Assembly: GCA_002633005.1 (NCBI GenBank)
Contig: NMRA01000615.1
Location: forward strand, 67,419-127,418
Direction of reading: 5' to 3'
DNA from: Phoronis australis
Taxonomy: Eukaryota; Phoronida; Phoronidae
Length of the DNA stretch: 60,000 nucleotides
In this document: piece after piece, positions 1 to 13,703 of the stretch
How positions within the stretch are numbered: position 1 is the stretch's first letter
How the letters are laid out: each line of letters begins with the position of its first letter
Program-made: the position numbers and the translations under genes
The notes under the pieces: model-generated
What the model saw: only the letters and a program-made list of their open reading frames with translations
Database searches by the model: none
Told to the model about the DNA's origin: nothing

Positions 1-30
1 CCCATCGATTTCAATTATCAGCTGAGCTCA

Positions 31-177
31 TTCAAAGGCACTCAGCTTTTTTCTGCGCTTGCTGTTGGATACAGCACCATGATTATTGAGCTTTGAGAGA
101 AGGGCAATGTGGAGGACCTTATCAAACGCTTTACTAAAATCGAATACGGATGTCAGTTCGCCCGCCGTGTTTGCGCG
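31..177 (-). mobile_element. LINE reverse-transcriptase fragment (degenerate)
   Basis: Read on the minus strand, this segment carries the hallmark of non-LTR retrotransposon reverse transcriptases: an FDFSKAFDKV block followed by a His, a Leu-Leu-x-Lys-Leu run and N-N-H-G. This is the region just after the first catalytic Asp block in CR1/Jockey/RTE-type enzymes. The frame ends at a TGA (28-30) soon after, and no further RT motif follows in the bases available, so it is a dead fragment. The match is from motif recognition only. The clade cannot be named. The element may continue leftwards out of the window. Confidence 0.7.
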
Positions 178-3100
178 TGGTCGGCAACAAGCTCGATAGT
201 AAATTTAGTGAGTTGGCTTCGACAAATGTTGCTGGTTACGATTTGGTATCTTTAAGAGATCCTACATGCTTCACAATGAAACTGGTGGCATTGTGTTCGT
301 TAATTTAAAAAATCAGTTGGTCGTACGAATCGATAACTGGCCGGCGTTTGCAAAACGACAATGAATCCGTCGCAAGAAATTAGTGCAGTGTCAATGTCCG
401 ATCGTGTAGACATCTTCACATTTTGTTGTTTTATTATAAAGGTCGTGACTAGGGCATTTGGAATTCTATGGAATCGGTCTCAGTTGTTTGCTTTCCACAG
501 AGGAGTTTATATCCCTGGCTAAAAAGAACTTCCAATGCTTTCATTTACTACAGCGTCACTAAAAACGCCCCAGAACATTACTTGAAGGGCTAGTATTTTC
601 ATGGCTTAACAGCTTCTATCCAACCGCAGGGTGTATCTCAATTCTAAGTTGATAAAGTACATAGTGCTTGATGAGAATTCATTCATGTACAGCTTGATAA
701 GCTTCGTGAGTATATTTCAATCACAGTAAGGAGAAAACTACCTTTAATCAAACCGAGAACATAGGGCAAATTTTCTAAAATGACCTCTGAAATCACCAGT
801 ATAAGAATTAATCTACTAAATCATAAATCAAGTGCTCCTGACGCGGCGTGGAAATTTCAGGTACATGTATGTCACCAAAAATGCTTTAAAATTACTTTTG
901 AGCTACGCACTCTGTTAAAACAACAGTAAATTTGATTCGCAGAAAGCATTTTTTCGGTTCGGTGCCATTTTTCAGGAGCATTTTACCGGCGTAAGCATCC
1001 TTATCAACTGAAAAAACACATCCTTTGCGCGGTTAGTTCGCTCCAAGAAGTAAGCAACTATTAATGGCAATATTGGCAACGATGTCTTTTGCGCAGTGAA
1101 CCGATATTAGTTTTCTGGTCAAGCACGTGCAATCACAACGGGCCAACAGAGACTAACCATGGTCACGCCATAAGAATGTAGACCTTTCAAGGTAAAGCGG
1201 CGGCAAATCTGTCTTCACTGGCGGAGCCACAAGGTGGCGCAACGTCATGTGAATGCTGTAGTAATTTATAGATGAATTTCTGATAATAACCGAAATCCCA
1301 GACAGTATGTACATTTTACGTGTGGTATCAGTATGATGTGCGATGTTGTGTTGTTTCCCTTAGTTTTTAACATCACTTAAATGGAAACAGTCTCTTCAAC
1401 GATGTCCCTTAAGGAACAGCACTTTACAATAATGGAAAGTGTTTCGAAGCACAAAACTGTGTTTCTACTGCTCTACTGTTACACGTATCAAATTCCGGCA
1501 GATTCGTGACAAAATCTCGACATGTATTTTGTCGAAATCACGAAATACGGCTGTCTGATTCCGCCAAAAGGTTCTTCCAGGTTTGACGGATTCTGTCATA
1601 ATTCTGTCGGAGACCGGCAGTGTTGTGCATTGGCGCACTACCTAAGCCATGGAGTTTGTGATTATAACTGCTCAACAATTAGTTAACTTACCTGATTTTC
1701 CACTCACATTGGAAATAGTCGTCATAAGGAAGACAGCGCATAACCAATACAGGAATGGTTTCACTCGCCACATTACGCTGAAATGTACATAAAATATGGT
1801 TTAACATGCGCAGGTTTGCAGGTCTCTCCCAAATCGCTACCTGTAGTCGATTAATCGATTTTTAGTAGTCGGCGCCTGATGCCACGTGCACTCTCAGGCA
1901 AGCACGCACAACTCGGTCACGTGTACACACCAGGGACGATAATAATTTAGCTAAGCGCACGCCCTCTTGAGACTAACTCGTGTTCTTTTTATTTAGGATG
2001 TTAAAGGGATCCAACTATTTCCGCAGTACGGAAGTAATCCTACTAGGAATAGGGATTGTTTGGAAGTACTTCGTGCCCGGAGACGTACATGCACTGGACT
2101 TGCGAAAATACAAGATCGTGCATGTCTTCGAGAAATTTTGCTATACATGTACATTACAAGCGAAGCTTTAAACGTGAAATTGTTGCGTCTCATTAACTCA
2201 GCCAAGTATCAGGGCTCGACGCAAATTACCGCGCCTCTACATAGGTTGCAATTTGATCTGAACTTAAATCTACAGAGACTCAGCTGTTCAAGAAATGTGG
2301 AGACTAGGGCCCAGAGTCTGGTCTTTGCACTCAAAACAAATTTCCTATTTAGTTAAGGCCATTCATTGTGAAAATCTATTACTCTGCGCTCGAGTTCATT
2401 GTGGTTAATCTTAGTCTGCACTTGTCGATGGCCCTAGCAATACGACTATAAGTTCGAGTCAGAAATGTTTACTCGAGTTTAGACGTACGTGTAACTAAGT
2501 GTGAACACGTACCAAAATCTCATCTGTATATACCATAACTTTGCATGAAACAGACCCCTGAGCATTATTGAAGTGCAGACATCGTAACTTGATGTTATGT
2601 TTTGGAATGGCATTCTGTTTCAAATTCAAGTTTCCAACCTTTAGCATTATGCTTACACTCATAATTCTCTTTCATCGGAGGACTTGTAGAGGGCAATAGT
2701 TGGGGCTTTTTGTTTGTTTTAGTACCCTGAGTCAGCGTTAGTGGTCATACTTGGTAAACAATATGTCCGAGTGAACTTTTTCATTGTTTCAGCGGGAGCT
2801 TTTCTCTTAGCTAATTTGACTTATTTCAGATAGAAATTTGTGATTTCGGATTGACCCATGCATACAATTATAGTTGCGTGGGTCCACAAATGTTAAAAAG
2901 ATTATCAGGTTTAGTATAAAATGAGACTTGGGAACTAGTGATTAAAACGTCAAGGTGGCAACTTGAGAGCCTAATCATTGACAACTAAGTTAACTACTGG
3001 CTTAATTATTGGTTGTCCCTAGAGTATAATTTTGATTGCTTGTGTGCAGGAGAGGTTACTCGATATGAACGCCTTTCCGGCAATAGTGAAGCGTGGTTGT

Positions 3101-4138
3101 GACGGATGCGACCACACACTTTTCAATTACACGTTTCTGTTCTCCGACCGCGGGGAGGGGGCCTGTGGTGGCCTGAAGCCACTCGCCAGAACATGGCACG
3201 AGCTTGACTGAGAACGACACCAGGATACACAACAAGTCTCATGGGTTTAGGTCCACCCGTTGATTTTCCTTGCACTACATGAGACAAAGGTTTTAGTTCA
3301 GTCCTCATTAAGAATCAACTTTGGTGGCAAAGGGGAACCGGATTTTGCAAATCAGTTGGAAGCCGTCATTCAGTGGAGGAAACTTCATCTCTCTACAAAT
3401 CTATGAGTATGGGCAAAACTTGTTATATAATAACGATACGCATACACGGGCATCTTGGAATTTACCTCTGGGGCAGCATGTGCTTCTCAAACCACATATA
3501 AGTAGCAATTGCGATTTTAAATTTTATTGTAATCCTATATTCGTCCATTACCTTAAACCAAAAAGGCACAGCTGGTTCTGCTATATATTCTGACTCAGTT
3601 TAAGACATGTGTGTCTCACTGATTGGCCTCGTGTGTAATTTGAAGAGCTACACAAACGCACATAGGCAAGTGCAAGCAAGATTTGAAAAGCCATGATTTG
3701 CCAAGTGATTCGGGATTAACCATGTAAAATATACACTGGGGAGTGCTCGATAAGTCTACAAGCCTTGGTTTAACCACTGAGATGACAATATATACCGTGA
3801 GTGATCCCCACCATGGCGGTGGAAAATACTGCAATAAGTGTATTTTGGCGTGGGTGTTTGTTGTATACATTCACATATGGCAGCTGAGCGAATCAACAAA
3901 GTAAAGAGAATTGTATTTTTGTTTTGTTAGACCCCATGTAATTTCGCGCGTGCACCAAACACGAACTTGTGCGGAAAGCGTCGACTCAACCAGTTCTTGT
4001 GGGTGCAGCAACTGCAAGCCATGAAGGCACTTGCCAATAGATAGAGCAGCTTACTGATGCATTTCTCGACATCAACTAATCTGAGTGTTTGATTGTTATT
4101 GTACAGCCAATCCGAATGTCCCAATTTTACTTCGTTCT
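178..4138. other. Non-coding stretch, nothing recognised
   Basis: A+T-rich sequence with only short random open frames (under 100 codons) that show no domain, codon bias or splice pairing. No RNA gene or clear repeat was seen. Confidence 0.5.
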
Positions 4139-4297
4139 GTCATAGACTATAGGACATAGACCGCCAACTCCGTATATTTTCGATGGACGAAATCTGCCCT
4201 TTTACGCACAAGCCATTACGTCATTATTCAATAGCGACACCTGGCCAAATTATCGAGTTTTATTTCCGGCAAGTACGTCGTCTGCTAATCATGGTCG
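4139..4297 (+). repeat. Dispersed repeat R1, copy 1 (about 160 bp)
   Basis: This block matches, in opposite orientation, the block at 56325-56510. Shared words in order are CATAGACTAT, CGCCAACTCCGTATATTTTC, GGACGAAATCTG, ACGTCATT, AGCGACACCTG, TTTCCGG and AAGTACG. The two copies differ by scattered substitutions and small indels, as expected of an interspersed repeat. No terminal inverted repeat or coding capacity was seen, so the class is unknown. Confidence 0.75.
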
Positions 4298-6276
4298 GCT
4301 GTTGTGTGGTCGGGTGTTAATACTAGCGATGCCAACAGTTCTACTATTAAAAGACTTTGAACAGCGTTTCAATGTCGAAATTAATTTTTTCTGTTGTACT
4401 GGACACTAAAATAGATGCAAGAATTCCCCTTCACAATACACTAAGTGAGAACTGAAACAAAAATTTGGAGAATGGCGCCTACCGTAGGATACTACGCAAG
4501 AAAATGTCGGAGTTACGAATCTGATGTCTATAATATATGATTCTGTTAACAAATGAGAACTCATTCTTTACGAGCAATTCACAGTACTACTCGTAGTACT
4601 GGGAAATAGTGTAGCGATCATGCCTCCGTTTCCTATGGCGAGGCTAAAAAACGATCCAAAACGAATTGCTACGTATGAAGACAAGACTAAGCTGAATAAC
4701 TTATATTTTTCGTGGAAATTCAAAGCATCCCATGCGATATTCTGTAAAACATGCGGACGATACGTACTAGCAGACATCTCTGAGACAATCGCATAATACG
4801 TAATGTTGTCACATTATCAAAAGTAGAGGTCTAACTAGTTTGTATACTTGTACACATGGGTACCACAATTGACGGCAACAAGTGAAGTTTTGAACTCAAC
4901 ACGTTCCAAACTTGCCAAGGGACTGCTACATGTTAGTAGTTGAACTACCATTCGCTTGAAGCTCTGAATCGTGGTGGATCGTCTACTTTACAATCAAGTC
5001 TGTTCAACGCGGGACCAAATTCCCATTCAATAAACACTGTTTTGAGGACACCAGAATTGCAACCCACGCCCACCGTTATTATTTTCAAAATCTGGGCCTG
5101 TTGTCTAAGCCTTGAACTCGATTTTTTATATTTTCCCGCTTTGCTTTTGCACGAACTCGAGAAAATCGTCTACATCAATGTCTGTTACATGTAATTATGG
5201 TTTAGGCTACACGTATGAGTGTTTGGCACAAGTTAGCATTTGATAACCCCTAGAATCTATTTCAAAACTCGAGTAAAATTTTGACGTTGTGAACTGAGAC
5301 TCGAACGAATAGTCACCAAGCGCAAACTAAGTGAAGAGAATTTTTTCACCTAAAACCATAATGTATATCTAAATGTATCCTGAGTTCGCACAAAAGTAGA
5401 ACGAAAAGTGTTGAAACTAATCTGGTTTCGGATTTCGAATACAGAGATTAGACTCCGAACCCTGGTAGCAAAAACTCAAATCAAAGAAAATTAAATGCTT
5501 AGAAAAATATTCTACTACATCGACAACAAATGCCATTATACCATATTTCCAGTAATGCAGCGTTCACCGTAACTGTCAATTTTTGACACTTTTGTGCCGC
5601 AAGTGTCTGCAGGTCGTCATATCAAGATATCGCAAACCTGAGAGTCCAGTAGAAGTATTATCAAGCACACCATTGTTCTATCTTTCCCTATTACAATACT
5701 ATTACAATGCAATTGTTATTGCAGTTATATTAACTGACAAAACAATGTGCAAAATTAGAATAACAAGACATAAAAGATATGATACTGTACAACAACGAGG
5801 GCATGATACACCACGTTTAAGGAAATGATTTTAATAAAACTTGACGTAAACTGCAAAAAAACAAAGTGCACTCGTATGTTGAAATGCATAGACTACTCAA
5901 AGCCACTTTACACTGACGCGTTCCGTCAAACAAACAAAATTTTGATTTGGGCCACTTGTACAAGTAGGTATAACACTGGTTACACAATGTCTCACAACTG
6001 TTCCTACAATGTAATACAAGTGAGAAATGGTTTCTGGATTTAGAAATCAATAACACTCGGTTTTCTTTAAGACAAGTCACCTTGTATGGACCTTGTCGCG
6101 AGAAACAACGCACTCGTAGTTGCTTCCAACACTTGGAATTTGACTACGAAGCAGTTTCAGATTACTTTCAGAATTGTAAATGGCCTACTAAACTAGAACT
6201 TATTATTGTGACGGTCGCTTGTTTATCAAGTTTGTAATCACTTCAACCCGTGCTCTTTTGGAGTTTTTGAAACGTC
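4298..6276. other. Non-coding stretch, nothing recognised
   Basis: A+T-rich sequence. The short open frames at 5583-5828 and 5817-6113 overlap on opposite strands and show no protein-like composition. Confidence 0.5.
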
Positions 6277-6281
6277 TCTAG

Positions 6282-6414
6282 CATGGGCGGCGCAGCACTG
6301 GAAACTGAAAGGCCCCCTGTGGTGCACTGCCCATACAACGTGGGCGGCGCAGCACTGAAAAAAGTGGGGGCTATAGCCCCCCCCCCCCCAGTTCCCTATG
6401 GTGCGCCGCTCATG
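6282..6414. mobile_element. 133-bp MITE with 5-bp target duplication (hAT5-like)
   Basis: The ends are CATGGGCGGCGCA and, on the other strand, CATGAGCGGCGCA (12 of 13 identical). The element is flanked by the direct repeat TCTAG (6277-6281 and 6415-6419). An internal second copy of GGGCGGCGCAGCACTG and a C-run follow. Size, terminal inverted repeats and target duplication make it a non-autonomous DNA transposon. hAT elements with 5-bp duplications are known, so hAT is my inference. There is no coding capacity. Confidence 0.75.
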
Positions 6415-6419
6415 TCTAG

Positions 6420-6980
6420 TAATATCAAACTAAGATAAAATAAGTTTGACATGAAACACTTAACTAAGCTATGAGCTCCATCCTGGAAACAGTCGAATTT
6501 AGGGAAATTAGAAGTTTCAACTCGCAAATAAATCGCCATCGCACACGTACGTGCTCCAACACAAGCCACTTTTCCACGCACATTAGCATTCACGCTATTG
6601 AAACAATCATATTATTGTTTACATGTACCTCATCAGATCTTGTTTTCCTTCTGTGTGCACCTTCTTAGCACCGTGGCTGGACGACAAATGCTGTAGATCA
6701 ATCTAGTTTTGATAGTTATGTATGCCAACAAGCAAGGCAAGAACGCTCGACGAGGGAACCTACGCGACGCAAATTACTAAGCGAAGTCGTAACTTTCCGG
6801 CTGCGCGAACGTTAGCACTTAATACCTTTGTCATGCGTAGGATGCGTTTTTTTTTTTCTTAATTGGTCGGAATAAACAAGTTTACTGTCCGTTCAAACGT
6901 ATCCTTTCCCTATGTTTAGCTATCAATGGGTTGTAATTAAAGCTATGTAAAGATTACCACGCTCATCCGGTCTTGGAATA
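6420..6980. other. Non-coding stretch, nothing recognised
   Basis: No gene, repeat or RNA gene seen. Confidence 0.5.
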
Positions 6981-6992
6981 ATTGTGGCCGAG

Positions 6993-7031
6993 TGATGACG
7001 GTGATGGTGACGGTGACAATGATTATGGTAG

Positions 7032-7072
<41 letters not shown>

Positions 7073-7108
7073 GTGATATTGATGATCGTGATGATGATGA
7101 TGATGTTA

Positions 7109-7142
<34 letters not shown>

Positions 7143-7193
7143 CGATGACGATGACGATTATGGTAATGGGGATAGTGATGATGATGATTATAC

Positions 7194-7244
<51 letters not shown>

Positions 7245-7275
7245 GATGAGCATGATGATGATGTTGATGATGATG
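6993..7275 (+). repeat. (GAT)n / (ATG)n microsatellite
   Basis: A long imperfect GAT trinucleotide array with interruptions (GGT, GTT, ACG, GAC). It produces apparent open frames rich in Asp or Met, which I treat as artefacts of the repeat. Confidence 0.95.
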
Positions 7276-10200
7276 TTGATGCTGGCAGTGTCGTCAGCAG
7301 TTGCCCACCATCATGATGTCGATTACAATAACCTGGCCAAAACGATAACGATTACAATCGTTACGTGTAAGCGGCGAGTGAGAATAATGACAGGTACGAT
7401 TATTGTGAACTCTTCTTTATTCAAACCAGTTGGTAGCACAGGTATTTATCTTTTTAGTCTGCGTACGATATTGTGAATTACCTTAATGGGAAAGATGTTA
7501 GCATATTAAATTATACTTTCTAATTTCTCCTCGTGAGCTACCCCTACTTAGTGGATTGCAGCATTCCCGTAGAATACCCATTAAGATTACGGATGCCATT
7601 TTCCGACATAATTTCTGAAATAAGCGGGGTAAATAGGCTGAGAGAAGTTTGTTAAAATCTTCAAATTTGCCCTTCATCAAATTTTATAGCCTGCTGCAAA
7701 GATTGGATTGAAAACAAACGGCATAAAATACTGTTATTGCTTTACGCTATTGTAGCGGATGCACTCACTAATCCGGTTGACCTATTCAGAAAAATGTACA
7801 ACAGCTTAATTTTTGGCCGGTATTCTTACGAGGTGCAAACGGTCAAAGCGTCATCTATGAAATATTGGCGCTGTGTTGCTCAGATTACTGTGTGCGTCGG
7901 GCACCAGAGCGCATGCAACAATTTGGACGTTCATTGTAAACAAATGAGCCGGAAAGTCTACTTAAAATTATAATGAATCCTGTCTCGATATGATTTCAAC
8001 CTATACTCGTTATGCCAACTGCCATATTAGCGCTAATCTTGAAAGATAAAAACAGAACGAGGGGTGACGTACGTGCGTTCGCTAAAGTAAAAATTTTCGC
8101 AAGCAACGGACCTTGCATACTGTAAGTTAACACTGCAACGACTCAGACTGCCGTGTACATCGGTAAATGGCTCACACACAATTCCTCCAATCACCGATAA
8201 TTCCTCAACGATTTGTGTACACTGGTTACAAGCCGGTTCATTTTAGAACCACGCACTGCGTCATCGCCGGTCAACTTGTGCATTAAATTTTGTTTCTATT
8301 CACAGAATTGTTCTTGCGGCAAAATTACGTCCTGTGTCCGTATGAAGCGCAAATGATACAGCTGATAATAGCAAAAAATAACTGTGATCTATAGGGGGTC
8401 CATTATTCAGAATCAACGACCAGTTCATAAATCACTTTGATGTACTGATTGCCATATCCAAGATTCTCCCGTTTTGGCTACGACCGGACGTACCGCCTTT
8501 CACAACACGGATCTCTGGCTGTGAATTTCAGTCAGCTTTTGAAAAATCATGCCGAGGAAGACAACATAACACAGTCAAAAGTCAGATGGACGGTCCGTTA
8601 AGTGATCCGAATGATTCTGAGACAGTGATCCCGAATGCGGTGCACAGTGGGAACAAACAGAAATGTTCACCTAAAACATTTATTTACGACATATTGTAAG
8701 CAGCTACATCCCCTGTGCATCCATTGACGACGAGACCAAATAATGCCATCAAAAACATTAGCCGTCGCCATCTTACAAACTTCCACTAAAGACTCATAAC
8801 GACAAGGGCCAAAAATCTGGTTGCTATGGAGCATGGCTAAAGAAGTTAGCTTGTAGTGTACCCAAAAGAAGTTGGTGGTTTCTTTTTACGTCGTCTACAC
8901 AAGAAACTCTTTTCAGAGCCTTGTCAGAACTAAAAGGACGCCTCTTGCGATCTAAAACTACATGCGACCTAGGAATATGATCTTAACTCCATGACAGAAC
9001 ACTTCCTACACAACTAAAATAGTAGCAAATTGAGATATTCGATTCTCAAAATGTATGCATTCAAAGAAATAGAGAAGTAGCTGGCTCGTTGATGACGTAC
9101 ATAGTGCTTTGCGGAGGATAAAGAGGTGTAGCACTGGGGGACCACCGCGATGATGATTCCTGCGTACCGAGACTGGCGTACATGAAGTAATATCTCATGA
9201 GACATTATTCTGCATGTCGACCGAGACCGTTGATAATGTCGAAAGGGATATTACTTCATCTGAAACGCCAATCGATGTACGTTTTGTATTTATCCCATAC
9301 AGTTCTTTCATTTTTGGCAGATTTTTTAGAAACTTCACGCAGACTGTTCACGATGCGGACCACATCTTACATGTTACAAATTTTCTCTAAAAGAAACACT
9401 AAGGATTAATTACTTGAAAAGAGATAACGAATATGAAAGCAACGGTAATTGTGCATCTAACCCTGTAACATTTCCAGAGAATTGTTAAATAACTGCAATA
9501 TTTGATATTGTAGGTACCGAGGAACAGACACCAGCAATCGAAAACTGAGGCAAAAGTGTCATATGCATGTAATTAACAGATTTGTTCCAGATGTTAGGTT
9601 TGGGACCTGATTGCATGTTGTATGTTATTTATACAGCTGAAATGGTATTACTTGAAACTATTTTGGGAAAGTTTGATGACCGAACCGGCTAAGGACGTCC
9701 AGTCGAAATTGACCTACCCTTTGAGCTCCCCATGTCAGAGGGCGCTGTTGAAGCAGTGCGAGAGGTGAATACGGAAAACATGGCCGTATTGCACGCGACT
9801 GATTCAATACGTATGAGATAAAATAATTACAAACGAAGGTCTTTATTTGTGCTCAGCAATACGTGAAATATCACATTTGTCAACTCGCTCCAGATTCCAT
9901 CATGGTGAAATGAGAGAGCGTTTTTTCTTTAGAGTAGGGAAAACAGTCTTCAGGAAATCTCGTGCTGCGATACGCTTTTTAGCGGTCCGTGTGGGGAAGT
10001 TATAGCAGTTCATTTCGTCAGTCAGCCGAAATTGCTCTCCAAATTTTGTGTGGTAGCCTCACTGACTTCCTTTCTCTACTATCTTCTGGGTCCCACGCAT
10101 ACATGTACGTTGATCTACTTGACAGTAAGGACAACTTGTGTCGTTGCTTGTGAACGGACATCAAAAAGAATTACTGCTAGGCAATTATATTTTGACAGGC

Positions 10201-11754
10201 TGCCACCAGGGATTTTGTGACGGGGTACCTTTCCGTTTTTTAATTATAACAAACGAGGAATCGGGTTTCATATTGGGTTCACACCTGTCAATTGAGATGT
10301 TGTCATTCTACGCAGGGGGAATACCCTACAAATCAAAGGACGTCACAATCACGGCGAAGTGTTTCATTGAAATTGGCGAAGTTTGAGGTCTGGAGAATTC
10401 GTGTGGGAGCTACCGGAATGATGTGGTCCCAGTAGATATCTCTAAAATAGCTTTCATTCTTGTCTCCTTCACTTTTAACCTCAAAACCTACATTCGCGTT
10501 TAGTGACAATCAAAAGATGACTGTGTTGGTCGTGACAAACTGTTTTTGACTCAGTCTGTCAAGCGTGATGAAGCATGTTTATATGAAAATGTTACCCGCT
10601 TTATGGTCGTGTTGCTGTCCAGCATCCATTTTAATAGCATCCATTTTAATAGATAATTCCAGCTTGGGCAAACCTTGAAAAATATACAATGGATTTTAAC
10701 TGCGCCCTGTTTCAAGGCTGGCTGGCGCCAATCCTTGTTGTCTATAGCCTAATGAGATATACATTGTATATGTATTTATTATGGATATCCCCGAAATGAC
10801 AACTAATGAGTGAAATCACAACACTCAACAACTCAGAAAGTGTTACAGGAAGCATATAACAACATTTATGAAAGGGTGACTTTCTTACACGACAGATGAT
10901 TCCTGCACAGAATTTTTTGAGCTCATCATTTATTTACTATAAAGGAAGAGCAGTAACAATGAACAACAAAAAAACAAAGTACACAGTTGAAGACGTACAT
11001 ATGCTTACTTAGAAGTGAAAGAGCCAAAAATACAAGACACAATAAAGTTTTTGTGCTCATTTGTAGGACTTTTTATGTGAAATGATCAAAACATGTCATT
11101 CTTTGCACAGGGATTTCGACAGAGTGAAGAAAAGTGACAAGTCCAGTGATGTGTGTTTTGGTAGGCAAAACCCTGTGAGAACTGTTTTGTGCCCCCAATT
11201 GTAACTGTTCCAAAGGGTACCCATGACTGCTTATTAAAGGATCAAAAACTAATATTTGCGCTGCTTAGCTGGCCAAAAACAAAAATCGATTCGGTCTCAA
11301 AACAATTCTTAACGTGATAAGATTCTATGCACGTTCCCAAAAACAAAACGTAAGCGACTTCAGACTTCATTGAGGTAGGCCAAACTTAAAAATGCAAATT
11401 CGAACATGCCTGTGACTTCTGTTGCAACAATTAAAAAAAATCAGATGACCGCGTTTCGAATCGGAATATGCTACTTTCACCCTAAACCGCGGCGAAGTAC
11501 CAATCTACACTAACTTCTTGACATGACCTACAGCTGACGAGTTATGTATTCTTGGAGTTTGCTTAAACACATTCGATTTCCAACCGTTTTTTACGTCGGC
11601 GTTTTAATCGTTTTATCCCTGGTCAAGATCTTTCCACTTATACATGTATTCCATAAACAAACTTCTAACGAAATTGTGCACGTCTAAATCGTGCCACGAT
11701 TTTAATAATGTTACATGATTCTAAGTCTGTAACTGAGGGCTCGAGATATATATA
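7276..11754. other. Non-coding stretch; only a tiny tandem duplication seen
   Basis: No gene is supported here. The only local structure noted is a perfect 15-bp tandem duplication at 10621-10650 (AGCATCCATTTTAAT twice). Confidence 0.5.
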
Positions 11755-11868
11755 TAGGTTATACAACGTACGTGTTTGTACCGCCCTCGTTCAAATACTT
11801 TTGCATATCACGAATCGAGATCTACATGTAATAACACACTGGTACAAACAAGCACGTTGTATAACCTA
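11755..11868. mobile_element. 114-bp inverted-repeat MITE
   Basis: The left end TAGGTTATACAACG is the exact reverse complement of the right end CGTTGTATAACCTA. Pairing continues with few mismatches through GTTTGTACC / GGTACAAAC, giving arms of about 28 bp around a roughly 58-bp centre. It is non-coding. The flanks are A/T-rich, so a target duplication cannot be defined. Family unknown. Confidence 0.7.
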
Positions 11869-12827
11869 TTTATCCTATGCGCCCCATTGAGGATTCTTTC
11901 AGAGGTGGGTTTGCACAGAATGCTCCGCTTGTTTTGATGTCGTTTGTCATCTTTTTCAATGATGATCGCAGATCGCGTGACACGTATACGTGCACGCAAT
12001 ATTTTGATGATTGAATTTTTGCAGCCTGCATGACACGGCAGTTCAAGTTGTATTTTACAGCAGCTACAGGCTTGGTGTGCATATCTACTATTTTCAGTAT
12101 TTTCGGCAGTGTCTGGGCTAAATCTATTACATGTACTAAGTTAAAGTTTGCTTACATTCCTGACGATTTTTCTTGACTTCAAAAAGTGCTCCTAATTGCG
12201 CGCTGTTCTTATCATTTTTAGGTAGGAAGTAGTCCGAAATTTATAATTTAAATGACAAAATTAAGTTTTACAGCAGTTGTAGTTTTACTTTACGGTTTTG
12301 ATTGTTTTGAGAACGAATTTAAAAATTGACTCATATTTGACCGTATAGAACCTCATCTGATGTTGTGCAATAGGCGACCAAAGGAAGGCATGCATTCGTA
12401 ATGTTTATTACTTTCCTAATGCCATACATGTATATATTGTGGCAAGTTCAGATATTTGTGATTTAAGTGTTCTGCTCAGGTGCAAAATGTTTTGATATAT
12501 TAGGAAAATTGATAACAATGTTTCTATTCCTCTTTTTTGTTTATTTTCGAAAACGCATATCATAGTATTGGCATGAGAAAATATTGCGCAAAGAGCTCAA
12601 CCCAAAGTGATGCTATATATACTGTACTATCATATTTCTTCTGATTGTAGCCTAATGTGTGCACAAGAGGAGATTTTGGCGAGAATGAAGGCATCGTATT
12701 CATGGCGAGATGAATACGGAAAATCCGTATTCAAAGCGCCTTGAATATGGAAAGTAGTTCCTCCATATTAAACCTCACAATACAACCCGTATTTCATGGC
12801 CATACTAACACGCGTATAGGATAAATA
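11869..12827. other. Non-coding stretch with one small palindrome
   Basis: No gene seen. A 9-bp-arm hairpin GAATACGGA-AAA-TCCGTATTC lies at 12712-12732. Confidence 0.5.
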
Positions 12828-12955
12828 TAGATTATTACATGGCGAAGTCGTTATCCCCCGTTATCTAGAGCCCAAGTGGATTTTGGAGATAATTCTACAA
12901 AATCCACGTGGGCTCTAGATAAGGGGGATAACGACTGAGAACATGTAATAATCTA
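12828..12955 (+). mobile_element. Foldback MITE F1, copy 1
   Basis: It begins TAGATTATTACATG and ends CATGTAATAATCTA, which are perfect inverted repeats. Inside, a run from CGTTATCCCCC through TCTAGAGCCC to GTGGATTTTG folds back on its reverse complement, leaving a loop of about 12 nt. The whole unit can form one long hairpin. No open frame. Confidence 0.8.
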
Positions 12956-13502
12956 TTTATACCACATACTAAACGAGAAACATTGCAATGAATCGATTTA
13001 CCTTTTCTGACTCGCCTCGGCTTTGTACCTACTTTCTATGTCAGAGGCCCGGGGTCGGAGGTCGTGACCTTTTAAGAAAAGCCGAGCTATTTTTGTCAAA
13101 TAATGCTTATACTCAAAACCAATTGGAAATTAAAACAAAATAGAAATGAAGTGAATCTCTAAAATAAGATTAAGCGTCTATTATAGCTTAAAACACGTTT
13201 TTTTACACGCTAAGCTTCGACCGGGAAATTATCGTCTGCTAAAGTAGGTTACCACTGGTAACTGAATATAATTCTCAAGTCAAAGATCCTGACGACACGA
13301 TACCCGCATTCAAACTGGAGATCGGTGATTTACAAGTAAGAGGACATCAGAGAAAAATTTCAATGAATTAATATATCATTTTTATGGAAATTATGTGTCT
13401 TATATTTCGTAGCGTATAAGTACAGTACAATGCGGTTTGTTGAACGTGCGATTATTGCGCGTGCTCATTTAAGTATTCTATTTTCACACTTGATGACGTC
13501 AG

Positions 13503-13598
13503 TCGCTGAGTGGTGTAGTGGTTAAAGTCGGCGACCAGCAATATTAGGGTTCCGGTTTCGACCCCGTCCTCGGTTTCCCGCCAAATCGTTATCTCACT
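13503..13598 (+). repeat. tRNA-derived SINE head
   Basis: It contains a Pol III A-box-like TGGTGTAGTGG (13511-13521) and, 30-odd bases later, a B-box-like GGTTTCGACCCC. This is the arrangement of a tRNA-derived promoter. The flanking bases do not form a tRNA acceptor stem, so it is read as a SINE head and not as a working tRNA gene. Its 3' part runs into the palindrome centred at 13598/13599. The reverse strand on the right side of that palindrome carries a cleaner B-box, GGTTCGACCCC. Confidence 0.6.
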
Positions 13599-13640
13599 AG
13601 TGAGATATCGATTTGGCGGGAAACCGAGGACGGGGTCGAA
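13557..13640. repeat. 84-bp near-perfect palindrome
   Basis: The two 42-bp arms (13557-13598 and 13599-13640) are reverse complements with one mismatch pair and no spacer. The dyad is CTCACTAGTGAG. It joins two head-to-head SINE-like B-box regions. Zero-spacer palindromes of this size are hard to clone and sequence, and an N lies 10 bases away, so an assembly join is possible. Confidence 0.9.
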
Positions 13641-13703
13641 CCCGGGACCNAGAAAAGGTAAATCGATTCATTGCAATGTTTCTCGTTTAGTATGTGGTAT
13701 AAA

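Noticed and set aside
6982-7476. 164-codon open frame rich in Asp and Met
   Set aside because: It is a translation of the GAT/ATG microsatellite. Overlapping frames are equally open and no domain exists outside the repeat.
13503-13575. Possible tRNA gene
   Set aside because: A- and B-box-like words are present, but no acceptor stem or anticodon arm can be drawn. It is better explained as a SINE head.
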